DNA from: Opitutaceae bacterium
GTDB lineage: Bacteria > Verrucomicrobiota > Verrucomicrobiia > Opitutales > Opitutaceae
Assembly: GCA_005786775.1 (NCBI GenBank)
Contig: SYDD01000261.1
Location: 1 to 26,043, forward strand
DNA length: 26,043 bases
Reading direction: 5' to 3'
Shown: positions 1 to 7,106 of the stretch, piece by piece
How positions within the stretch are numbered: position 1 is the stretch's first letter
Layout: the number at the start of each line of letters is the position of its first letter
The notes under the pieces: model-generated
What the model was told of the DNA's origin: nothing
The model's database searches: none
Seen by the model: the letters and a program-made list of their open reading frames with translations, nothing else
Position numbers and translations under genes: made by a program

Positions 1-335
1 CCAAACAGGATGAAGTCGCGGGCGATCTCCTCGTCCGGGCTGGTGGAAAGCAGGGAATAGGTGCCCGGCAAGTCGACCAGTTGGTACCGCCGGTCTGCAT
101 ACTGGAACCCACCCTCGGCGCGTGCCACGGTCTTGCCCGGCCAGTTACCGGTGTGCTGGCGGAGGCCGGTCAGGGCGTTGAAGACGGTGCTCTTCCCGGT
201 GTTGGGGTTGCCCGCGAGAGCCACCACGTGATCCCAAGGACCCGGCTGCAAGCCCAGTTTGTGCAGGCGGGCGGCGCGGTAGACGCCACAATCGGCGCAG
301 GCCGCCGCCGGGGATGAGGAGAGAGGCGTACTCAC
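1..335 (-). CDS. feoB: Ferrous iron transporter FeoB, N-terminal G domain (partial, runs off the window)
   Basis: FeoB is the inner-membrane Fe(II) uptake protein with a cytoplasmic GTPase domain. Only the first 111 residues are present. The G1 motif GNPNTGKS is at residues 42-49, the G2-region stretch GNWPGKTV at 63-70 and the G3 motif DLPG at 88-91; all are typical of FeoB. The protein begins with about 35 residues carrying a CADC pair (13-16) before the G domain. I recall similar short Cys-containing leaders in some FeoB proteins, but their role is not clear. The GTG start at 335 overlaps the TGA of the upstream DtxR-FeoA fusion gene (GTGA, 332-335), which implies translational coupling and fixes the start well. 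The membrane part lies outside the window. Confidence 0.95.
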   Translation of the reverse strand, partial: MSTPLSSSPAAACADCGVYRAARLHKLGLQPGPWDHVVALAGNPNTGKSTVFNALTGLRQHTGNWPGKTVARAEGGFQYADRRYQLVDLPGTYSLLSTSPDEEIARDFILF

Positions 336-1354
336 GGGGCACCTCCCGGCAGGGGGGTCACCCGTACATAACGGGCTTGTTCCCGACGCAGGGCCACTAG
401 GCTCCCGCGCACCTGATAGGCGGTCGGATCGCCGCCGGGCCCCGTGAGCGCGCTTTCCACCAGCGAGCCCGGGACGAAACCAAGATCCAGTAAACGGCGT
501 CGCTCGGCCCCCCGGCAGGCGCCCGTCAGGCCGAGGAGGCGGGCCCGGCCGCCGGCCGGCAACTCATGCAGGAAGCACTCCCCGCGCAGGGCAGCGGTGG
601 TCACCCCGAGGAGGGGCCGCACCGAGAGCTGGCGGGCCATCCCGGGGCCGAGGGAGTATTCGGCCCCGTCCGCCCACAGCTGGATCTGTGCGTCTTTTCG
701 AGATACAATGTACGCGCGCATCCCGGGGCGCAGCCCGAGGCGCAGCAGGTGCGCGTAGACGGTCTCGGGCTCGTCTTCGATGTGATGGATCTGAAAGGGC
801 TGTTCCGCGGAAAACTCCTCCAAGCTGGCGCCAGTCTCGGCGGCCAACCCGTCGCCCGAGGCCGGAATCCGATCCCCGTGCGGATCGTAGAGCGGATGCC
901 CCAGCTTCGCGGCGAGAGCCGCGGTCTCGGCGGGTGTGAGCCGGTGCTCCGCCCGCTCCGCAAGCCGGTGCCAGCGCGCCTCCGGTTCGCCGGTGCGCTC
1001 GGCTAGGTAGCTTTCCCAGAGTCGGTGCGAGCGCACCACGTGCAGGGCGATCTCCCGGCCGGCCGGCTGCAGCTGCAGCCGGCTGCCCGCCACCACGGCC
1101 AGCCCCCCGCGCTCCAGTTCCGCGATGAGCGCGGCAGCGGCTCCATCCCCCACCCGCAGCGCCCCCGCGAGGCTCAGCAGCGAGGCCGTCGTACCCTCGG
1201 CCTCGCACTTCAGTAGATGCTTGAGCGCATCCTCCCGCAGCTCCCGTTCCCGCCGCTCGCGCTGGCCGCGCCACCAAGCCAGCAGCCCCCAGCGCGGCCA
1301 AACGAGGATCACCGCCAAAACGAGGAGCAGGAGCGCCCACAGCGCGGGGTTCAA
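332..1354 (-). CDS. Membrane-anchored DtxR-type metal sensor fused to two FeoA domains
   Basis: The architecture is visible directly. A hydrophobic N-terminal segment (residues 3-20, then WRGQRERRERE) predicts one membrane helix. It is followed by a winged-helix/DtxR region (about 43-105) and the DtxR metal/dimerisation region (about 106-165). Two SH3-like FeoA modules follow (about 186-248 and 261-334); the second has the classic RRRLLDLGFVPGS core. H110, E114, H129, E133, E136 and H137 reproduce the spacing of the DtxR ligands H79, E83, H98, residue 102, E105 and H106. The gene is coupled by GTGA to feoB, so a role in ferrous iron uptake or its control is likely. The TTG start at 1354 is chosen because GGGGAGG lies about five bases upstream. 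GTG at 1360 or TTG at 1432 are alternatives, but the latter falls inside the palindrome. Whether it binds DNA from the membrane is unknown. Confidence 0.85.
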   Translation of the reverse strand: MNPALWALLLLVLAVILVWPRWGLLAWWRGQRERRERELREDALKHLLKCEAEGTTASLLSLAGALRVGDGAAAALIAELERGGLAVVAGSRLQLQPAGREIALHVVRSHRLWESYLAERTGEPEARWHRLAERAEHRLTPAETAALAAKLGHPLYDPHGDRIPASGDGLAAETGASLEEFSAEQPFQIHHIEDEPETVYAHLLRLGLRPGMRAYIVSRKDAQIQLWADGAEYSLGPGMARQLSVRPLLGVTTAALRGECFLHELPAGGRARLLGLTGACRGAERRRLLDLGFVPGSLVESALTGPGGDPTAYQVRGSLVALRREQARYVRVTPLPGGAP

Positions 1355-1411
1355 GACCACCTCCCCACGGCGAACGATTGCTGGCGAGCTGTGACCATAC
1401 AATGACCCAAA

Positions 1412-1441
1412 GGATCTATTTTGATTTGTCAAAATCCATCC
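1412..1441. promoter_or_regulatory. Inverted repeat, candidate DtxR-family operator
   Basis: The core is ATTTTGA-TTTG-TCAAAAT (1418-1435), a perfect 7-bp dyad with a 4-base spacer. It is flanked symmetrically by GGAT (1412-1415) and ATCC (1438-1441) around the same centre. It is AT-rich in a GC-rich setting and lies between the divergent starts of the membrane DtxR-FeoA fusion and the soluble DtxR gene. The position and size fit a metal-dependent repressor site controlling both directions. Assignment to the DtxR/MntR-like protein next door is inference. Confidence 0.65.
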
Positions 1442-1477
1442 TTGGCAGGTTCAAACCCGTGTGCCTACGCTCGACGA

Positions 1478-2149
1478 ATGGCCACGATCGCGGTGGAGAA
1501 CTACCTGAAGCACACGCTGCTGCTGGCGCAACGCTCCCCGGACGGCCTGGTGCCGATGGGGGAACTGGCGACGGCCCTCCAGGTGGTGCCGGGGACAGCC
1601 ACGACAATGGTTAAGGCGTTAGCGGACTCCGGCCTGGTCTTGCACGAGCCCCGGCGCGGGCTGCGCCTCACGGTGGAGGGCCGCCGGGTCGCTCTCAACG
1701 TGCTGCGAAAGCACCGTCTCGTCGAAACCTTTCTGGTCAACGTGCTCAAGATGGATTGGGCTCAGGTGCACGCGGAGGCGGAGCAGTTGGAGCACGCCAT
1801 CTCCGATGCCGTGCTCGACCGGCTGGACGCGCTCCTGGGGCATCCGGCGACCGATCCGCACGGCGATCCGATCCCCAGCGTGGAAGGCACCCTGAGTTCG
1901 GCCGTGTACGCCACCTTGGCCAGCTGCGCGACGAAGGCCTCCCTTCGCGTGGTGCGGGTGACGGACCAGACGGCCGACTTCCTGACCTTTGCGGAGGCGC
2001 ACGGACTCCGGCCCGGTGCGGTGGCGCAGGTGCTCGATCGCAATCTGCCTGCGGGGCTGGTCACCTTGCGGCGCCTGCGGAGCAAGCCCTTTGCCCTTAG
2101 CTTAGCCGCCGCGGGAAAGATTTGGGTGGCTCCCGTCGAGGCTGGTTGA
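1478..2149 (+). CDS. DtxR/MntR-family metal-dependent transcriptional regulator
   Basis: This is a 223-residue cytoplasmic repressor-type protein. It has an N-terminal winged helix (about 5-70), a metal-binding dimerisation domain (about 71-140) and a C-terminal SH3/FeoA-like domain (about 150-220). H79, E83, H98, E102, E105 and H106 fall at exactly the DtxR numbering, with Glu at 102 as in MntR-like members instead of the Cys of DtxR. Residue 8 is Asn, where MntR has Asp and DtxR has Met-10, so its metal preference (Fe or Mn) cannot be read off. The ATG at 1478 is chosen because the family starts just before the ENYLK helix; a TTG at 1421 would start inside the operator dyad. Divergent from the feo genes, it is the likely regulator of that operon and of itself. 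Confidence 0.9.
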   Translation: MATIAVENYLKHTLLLAQRSPDGLVPMGELATALQVVPGTATTMVKALADSGLVLHEPRRGLRLTVEGRRVALNVLRKHRLVETFLVNVLKMDWAQVHAEAEQLEHAISDAVLDRLDALLGHPATDPHGDPIPSVEGTLSSAVYATLASCATKASLRVVRVTDQTADFLTFAEAHGLRPGAVAQVLDRNLPAGLVTLRRLRSKPFALSLAAAGKIWVAPVEAG

Positions 2150-2161
2150 GCCGGCGAGGCT

Positions 2162-2932
2162 TCACCACTCCCAGTTAAAGCGCAGCGTGTGGATCCAGTC
2201 GGGCGCTCGGCGGTTCAACCCGCGCTGGATCTGGTAATCGATCTCCAGCCCCCCCCAGGGCCGTAGCAAGGCCCCGGCTCCGAGCGTGCCTTCGCGCGCT
2301 GACCTCGGGCCGGACTCCGCGTCCACGGTGACTTCGGCGTATGCGGAGAGCAGCCGGAAGAGGTCACGCCGGATGAAGGCCGCTCCGCTCCAGCGGTGCC
2401 GTCGGCCGTCCACGCTCGAGGCGCTGTCCCAATGGAGCATCGCCCCGGTTACGATCCCAGCGGGCCCCTCGCTCGACCACGGCAAGATCAGGCCGCCGTC
2501 GATCCGCTCGCTACCGAGCCCGGCGGTCGACGTGGGCAGGCGAACGTAGGGGATCAGCGCGAGCGCGGCGGCCCCGGAATTCAGGCGCCAGAAGGTCCAT
2601 TTCGTGCGGAGGCTGACGTCCCCAATTCCGGCGTCTGAATCGCGGCGCCCGCCAAGGGAGGCGGTTTGGCGTAGAAACAGATCTACGCCGACCTGAAGGT
2701 CGAGGGAACGGGTGAGGCCGGTCGTGAGGAGGGACGAGCCGACCGCGAGGGCATTCACCGTGCCGCCGTCGGCATCGGTTTGCCCGACCTTCAAGCGCAC
2801 CCCATCGACCTCCAGCAGCACGCGGCCAGGCGCTACGGTATACGGGGTCTCGGTGACTTGCGCGGGCAGGGGCCGGTTGGCCAGACCTAGGGCGCAAAGG
2901 AACAGCCGGCAGAACGAGATCAGGCGCGTCAT
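2162..2932 (-). CDS. Putative outer-membrane beta-barrel protein (transporter / MetA-pathway-like)
   Basis: A 256-residue protein with a predicted signal peptide (about residues 1-24, cleavage near LPAQ) and many alternating short strands with turns. It ends in an aromatic residue (FNWEW), the usual signature of an outer-membrane barrel. The opening ETPYTVAPGRVLLEVDG, then GIGDVSLRTKWTFW and SLDLQVGVDLFL, resemble the 'putative MetA-pathway of phenol degradation' transporter family. The substrate is unknown, and that family name carries little functional information. It converges on the DtxR gene with a 12-base gap and is divergent from the ABC permease. A role in metal import is conceivable from the neighbourhood but is not shown by the sequence. 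Confidence 0.7.
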   Translation of the reverse strand: MTRLISFCRLFLCALGLANRPLPAQVTETPYTVAPGRVLLEVDGVRLKVGQTDADGGTVNALAVGSSLLTTGLTRSLDLQVGVDLFLRQTASLGGRRDSDAGIGDVSLRTKWTFWRLNSGAAALALIPYVRLPTSTAGLGSERIDGGLILPWSSEGPAGIVTGAMLHWDSASSVDGRRHRWSGAAFIRRDLFRLLSAYAEVTVDAESGPRSAREGTLGAGALLRPWGGLEIDYQIQRGLNRRAPDWIHTLRFNWEW

Positions 2933-3039
2933 CGGACGGAACTTTCCGAGGCGCGGAGGGCGCGGCGAGGAGAAAATGCCTCAGCCGCGGGCCACTTCCC
3001 CCTTGCGCGAGCCGCGGGGCGGGGCCCAGATTCCGCGCG

Positions 3040-4734
3040 ATGTCGCAGGGTTTCGCCCGCTTCGTGTTCGCCTCCACGGCCCTCTTCTTCGGGGCATTCT
3101 TTCTCTGGCCGGTGCTGCAGATCCTGCGCGGTGGATTTGTGGATGCGGACGGCCGCTTTACCCTCGCTTACCTCGGTGCGATCCTCGCGGACCCACACCA
3201 CGTCGGGGCCTTGGGCAACTCGCTGCTTCTGGCGGCAACCACCACGTTCCTCGCGCTCGGCCTTGCGCTGCCTCTAGCGTGGGTGAGTGACCGATTCCGG
3301 TTCCCGGGCAAGCCCCTACTGGGGGCGCTAATCTTGGTACCGATGATCTTGCCGCCGTTCGTCGGGGCAATTGGCATCAAGCAGATCTTCGGGCAGTACG
3401 GGGCCCTGAATTGCCTGCTGCAACTGGCGGGGCTGCTGGAGCCCGGAGCGACGATCGATTGGTTCGCGCGCCACCAGTTCTGGGGCATCGCGGCGGTGCA
3501 GGCTCTTTCCCTGTACCCGATCATCTACCTGAACGCGGTGGCCGCGCTGGCAAACGTGGATCCGGCGATGGAGGAGGCGGCGCAGAATCTGGGTTGCACG
3601 GGGATACGGCGCTTCCGGCGGATCACCCTGCCGCTGATCCGGCCCGGACTGTTTGCGGGAGGCACCATCGTCTTCATCTGGGCTTTCACCGAACTAGGGA
3701 CGCCGCTCGTGTTCGACTACGACCGCGTGACCAGCGTGCAGATTTACCACGGGTTGAAGGACATCGGGATGAATCCCCTGCCCTTCGCGTTGGTGGCTGT
3801 GATGCTGCTCGCCTCCGTTGGCCTCTATGCGGTAAGCAAGCTGCTGTTCGGCCGGTCTAGCCACGCGATGATGGCCAAGGCGACGTCGTCCGGCGGCGCG
3901 CGGGCGTTACCGGCGGCGCGCGCCTGGCTCTGCACCGGCCTGTTCGCCGGGATCACCTTCGTGGCGGTGTTGCCCCATCTGGGCGTGATTCTGGTGGCGT
4001 TCGCGGAGGACTGGTATGGTTCGGTGCTTCCCACCCGCTACACGCTGGAGAACTTCGAGCTGGCGCTGGGCCACGACCTCACAGTTTCCGCCATCGCGAA
4101 CAGTCTGCGCTTTGCGAGCATTTCCGCGGTAATCGACATCGTTCTTGGGGTGGCGATCGCCTACGTGGTCGTGCGCAGCCGGATCGCCGGGCGGCAGGTG
4201 CTGGATTTCCTCGCGATGCTACCCCTCGCGGTGCCCGGGCTGGTACTGGCCTTCGGTTATCTGGCGATGGCGCAGGACGGACGTTTCTTCTCCTTCCTCA
4301 ATCCGACGCGGGATCCGACCATCCTACTCATCATTGCCTACTCAGTGCGCCGGCTGCCGTACGTGGTCCGCTCGGCCGCGGCCGGCTTCCAGCAGACGAG
4401 TGAAACCCTCGAGGAGGCGGCGCAGAACCTCGGTTGCCCGCCCCTAAAGGCCACCATCAAAATCACTCTCCCGCTCATCGCCGCAAACCTGATTGCGGGC
4501 GGGCTGCTGGCCTTCGCGTTCGCGATGCTCGAGGTGAGCGACTCGCTCATCCTAGCGCAGAAGCAGGCCTATTACCCGATCACCAAGGCGATCCTCGAAC
4601 TGTTTCAGCTGTTGGGGGACGGGAAGTTTATCGCCAGTGCGCTGGGCGTTTGGGCCATGGTCTTCCTTGGGGTGACCATCGCGGGGCTCTCGCTGCTGCT
4701 CGGACGTCGCTTGGGCGCCCTCTTCCGCGTCTGA
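3040..4734 (+). CDS. ABC transporter permease with two fused membrane modules (iron(III)/thiamin FbpB-ThiP type)
   Basis: This 564-residue integral membrane protein has an internal duplication. Each half carries about six hydrophobic helices and a cytoplasmic EAA loop that contacts the ATPase. The loops are EEAAQNLGCTGIRRFRRITL starting at residue 178 and EEAAQNLGCPPLKATIKITL starting at residue 458. This two-in-one arrangement is typical of FbpB/SfuB/ThiP permeases. The substrate is probably Fe(III) or a related small solute, but ThiP-like thiamin transport cannot be excluded. No solute-binding protein or ATPase gene adjoins it, so the partners must be encoded elsewhere. It is followed after six bases by an EamA transporter gene, so the two are probably cotranscribed. 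Confidence 0.88.
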   Translation: MSQGFARFVFASTALFFGAFFLWPVLQILRGGFVDADGRFTLAYLGAILADPHHVGALGNSLLLAATTTFLALGLALPLAWVSDRFRFPGKPLLGALILVPMILPPFVGAIGIKQIFGQYGALNCLLQLAGLLEPGATIDWFARHQFWGIAAVQALSLYPIIYLNAVAALANVDPAMEEAAQNLGCTGIRRFRRITLPLIRPGLFAGGTIVFIWAFTELGTPLVFDYDRVTSVQIYHGLKDIGMNPLPFALVAVMLLASVGLYAVSKLLFGRSSHAMMAKATSSGGARALPAARAWLCTGLFAGITFVAVLPHLGVILVAFAEDWYGSVLPTRYTLENFELALGHDLTVSAIANSLRFASISAVIDIVLGVAIAYVVVRSRIAGRQVLDFLAMLPLAVPGLVLAFGYLAMAQDGRFFSFLNPTRDPTILLIIAYSVRRLPYVVRSAAAGFQQTSETLEEAAQNLGCPPLKATIKITLPLIAANLIAGGLLAFAFAMLEVSDSLILAQKQAYYPITKAILELFQLLGDGKFIASALGVWAMVFLGVTIAGLSLLLGRRLGALFRV

Positions 4735-4740
4735 CTCGCG

Positions 4741-5589
4741 ATGCCGGCCCTGCTGCTCGCCTCGCTGATCTGGGCCTGCTCGTTTGGGCTGATCAAGCGC
4801 TACCTAGCCGGAGTAGATCCGGCTTGGGTGACCGCGGCGCGGCTCGGGCTGGCGGCGCTTGTCTTCCTGCCATTCGTGCGTCCGCGGACTCTGGGCCTAC
4901 GCGATGCCGCGGCCCTCGCCGGCATCGGTGCGCTCCAGTTCGGGGTGATGTACGTCCTGTATCTAGAGAGTTTCCGGCACCTGCGGGCGCACGAGGTGGC
5001 GCTGTTCACCCTGACCACGCCGCTCTTTGTGACGCTCTTAGCTGACCTGCGGGAGCGGCGCCTCCGGCCTTGGGCGCTGGGGGCGTCTCTGCTCGCGATT
5101 GCGGGTGCCGCCGTCTTGGTGCACCGAGCAACGGATTTTTCGGTAACGCTGCGTGGGGTCCTGCTAGTCCAAGGGGCCAATCTCGCGTTCGCGGCTGGCC
5201 AGCTGGCCTATCGCGGCTGGAGCCGGGCCCGCCCCGCCGTTCCAGACCATGCGATCATGGGCTTACTCTACTTCGGCGGAATGTTGCCCGCGCTACTTTT
5301 GATCGCCCGACAACCTCTCCCACCCCGCTTGGAAGTCGCCCAGCTTTTAACGATGGCGTACCTGGGGCTCGTCGCTTCGGGTTTAGGCTTCTACCTCTGG
5401 AATGCGGGGGCCCGCCGGTGCGCTACCGGCACCCTCGCAGTAATGAACAACGCCAAGGTACCCCTCGGAGTGGCCGCCTCCCTGCTGCTTTTCGGGGAAA
5501 GCGCCGAGCCGGGTCCTCTGCTGCTCAGCCTGCTGAGCATGGCCGCGGCGGTGTTGCTCGCGGATCGGGGGCGCCAGCCAGCGCCGTGA
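4741..5589 (+). CDS. EamA/DMT-family membrane transporter
   Basis: A 282-residue protein with about ten hydrophobic segments in two repeated halves, as in drug/metabolite-superfamily permeases. Typical stretches are LIWACSFGLIKRYL at the N terminus, and a C-terminal half with AYLGLVASGLGFYLWNAGARR and VMNNAKVPLGVAASLLLFGE, which corresponds to the usual 'lxPvxaxllgxlflgE' helix. It probably exports small metabolites; the substrate cannot be deduced. The ATG lies six bases after the permease stop, which suggests one operon. Its 3' end faces the TPR gene across a strong hairpin. Confidence 0.88.
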   Translation: MPALLLASLIWACSFGLIKRYLAGVDPAWVTAARLGLAALVFLPFVRPRTLGLRDAAALAGIGALQFGVMYVLYLESFRHLRAHEVALFTLTTPLFVTLLADLRERRLRPWALGASLLAIAGAAVLVHRATDFSVTLRGVLLVQGANLAFAAGQLAYRGWSRARPAVPDHAIMGLLYFGGMLPALLLIARQPLPPRLEVAQLLTMAYLGLVASGLGFYLWNAGARRCATGTLAVMNNAKVPLGVAASLLLFGESAEPGPLLLSLLSMAAAVLLADRGRQPAP

Positions 5590-5597
5590 GTTCCCGG

Positions 5598-5626
5598 GAA
5601 AGGTTGCGGAAGGCCCTCAACCTTTC
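5598..5626. terminator. Hairpin between convergent genes, probable bidirectional terminator
   Basis: GAAAGGTTG (5598-5606) pairs perfectly with CAACCTTTC (5618-5626) around an 11-base loop. It sits between the 3' ends of the EamA gene and the TPR gene and overlaps the last codons of the latter. Neither side has a long T tract, so termination is plausible rather than certain. Confidence 0.5.
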
Positions 5627-7014
5627 GCGTAGAAAGCGTTGATTTTGTCAGCAACGTCCCGAAAGCCGATGTCCTCACTGTAGATTACCTTGTACTCCTC
5701 GATGGCGAGGTCCGCTTTACCCATCGCCTCGTAGCAGGCCCCCAATTCGTAAATGACTTCCTTCTTGGCGTCATCCATCGTCGTGAGCTCGTTCTTCGCG
5801 AGCGTGAGCTGCGTGACGGCGAGATCGAAGAGACGCTTCGTCTTGAAACAGCGCCCGAGGCCGACGAGCGAGTTGACGCGGACGGCGGGCCCCTTTTGCG
5901 ACTGCTGGAACTGGGCGATCGCGGCGTCGACCTGACCGGATTCGAGCAGTAATCCCCCCAGCGCGAAGCGGGCTGGGTAGTCATTCGGGTAGCGCTCCAC
6001 ATACCTTCGGGATTCGGTGAGCTTGAAGTCCGCGAGCTCCTTGCGGGCGGCCTCGAGTCGAGCCCGAGCGGCGGCGTCCCCGGGGGCGGCGGCCACGGCG
6101 GCCTCGGCAGCCTTCGTGTGCTGCTCGATCACCGCGGTCGCCAGTTCAGATTCTTGTTTCTCCAGCGCGGCATCGGCCCGACCGGCTGGCTGTTCCCGCG
6201 CTTTGCGAACCCAAGCGAGCGACTCGTCGAGGTCGCCCATCTGCCGGTAGGCCTGAGCCACCGTGCGGTAGTGATTCAGATTATTGGGCTCCTTCGCGAC
6301 GCGGGCGAGGGCCTCCTCCAGCAGTCGGCTGCCCATCGTGTCGCCGGTAACGATCTTTGCTGCCTGCTCGAGCGAGACGGCCTGCGCCTCATCGCGCAAT
6401 TTGTCTCGGAACGACGCCTGGTCGTCCCACTTATGCTTACCGACGGTCTGGGCGACTGAGGCCTTTCGCATCAGGTTTTGAGCATCAGCATCGGCCGGTC
6501 GGTCGCGGAGAATGTCATCCGCCACTTTCAGCGCCTCGGCGGGCTTGCCCGCGGCCAGCCAAGCTTCCGCCAGAGCAAGTAGGTTGGTCCGGTTAGACGG
6601 GTCCTGTTCCCGGACCGCCTCCAGCGCAAAGGCCACCGTCTCCGGCAGGCCAAGGCCCTTGGCCGCTTCGGCGAGCAACTTCAGCGCGCCGACGCTGGTC
6701 GGATCTTTCTCCAGGATGCCTTCGGCCGCCGCCAACATCTGGGCCGGCTCCTTCTTGCCCGCAGTTAGAAGCACGGGGGCGGCGGAAAGGCCGGAGAGCG
6801 CCCGACCGACGAAGCCACCGCCCTTGCCGCGATGCGCACGGAGTTGGGCCACCCGGCGGAGCTTCCGGACCGGCAGACACCCGGGCTGCATGCGTAACAC
6901 CTGCTCGGTGACCTCGATGACGTACTCGAGGTTGCCGCGGTCCAGCGCGATCCGCGCGTTCTCGATCAGCTTCTGATGTCGGGGATCCAGGGAAGCGACG
7001 GGAATCTCGGGCAT
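5617..7014 (-). CDS. Tetratricopeptide-repeat protein
   Basis: A 465-residue soluble protein without a signal peptide, built of helical repeats. TPR-like consensus pairs occur at the N terminus (ENARIALDRGNLEYVIEVTEQVLRMQP region), about 120-180 (LAEAWLAAGKPAEALKVADDIL), about 240-275 (AYRQMGDLDESLAWVRKA), about 345-375 (GGLLLESGQVDAAIAQFQQS) and about 420-450 (LGACYEAMGKADLAIEEYK). TPR arrays scaffold protein-protein interactions; the partner is unknown. A charged, Ala-rich helical stretch separates the repeats around 280-330. I recall similar standalone TPR proteins as common in Verrucomicrobiota genomes. It lies downstream of glmM on the same strand with a 92-base gap, so cotranscription is uncertain. 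Confidence 0.85.
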   Translation of the reverse strand: MPEIPVASLDPRHQKLIENARIALDRGNLEYVIEVTEQVLRMQPGCLPVRKLRRVAQLRAHRGKGGGFVGRALSGLSAAPVLLTAGKKEPAQMLAAAEGILEKDPTSVGALKLLAEAAKGLGLPETVAFALEAVREQDPSNRTNLLALAEAWLAAGKPAEALKVADDILRDRPADADAQNLMRKASVAQTVGKHKWDDQASFRDKLRDEAQAVSLEQAAKIVTGDTMGSRLLEEALARVAKEPNNLNHYRTVAQAYRQMGDLDESLAWVRKAREQPAGRADAALEKQESELATAVIEQHTKAAEAAVAAAPGDAAARARLEAARKELADFKLTESRRYVERYPNDYPARFALGGLLLESGQVDAAIAQFQQSQKGPAVRVNSLVGLGRCFKTKRLFDLAVTQLTLAKNELTTMDDAKKEVIYELGACYEAMGKADLAIEEYKVIYSEDIGFRDVADKINAFYAKG

Positions 7015-7106
7015 ACGGTAAGAACCAAGGGCGCGGGATTAGCGGTGGTCAATGGCAGAGTCCGCCCAACCGACTCACTGTCCGGAAGCTGTAACCTTTT
7101 TGGCCC

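Noticed and set aside
1421..1477. TTG start adding 19 residues to the soluble DtxR protein
   Set aside because: It would begin inside the palindrome, and DtxR family proteins start near the ATG at 1478.
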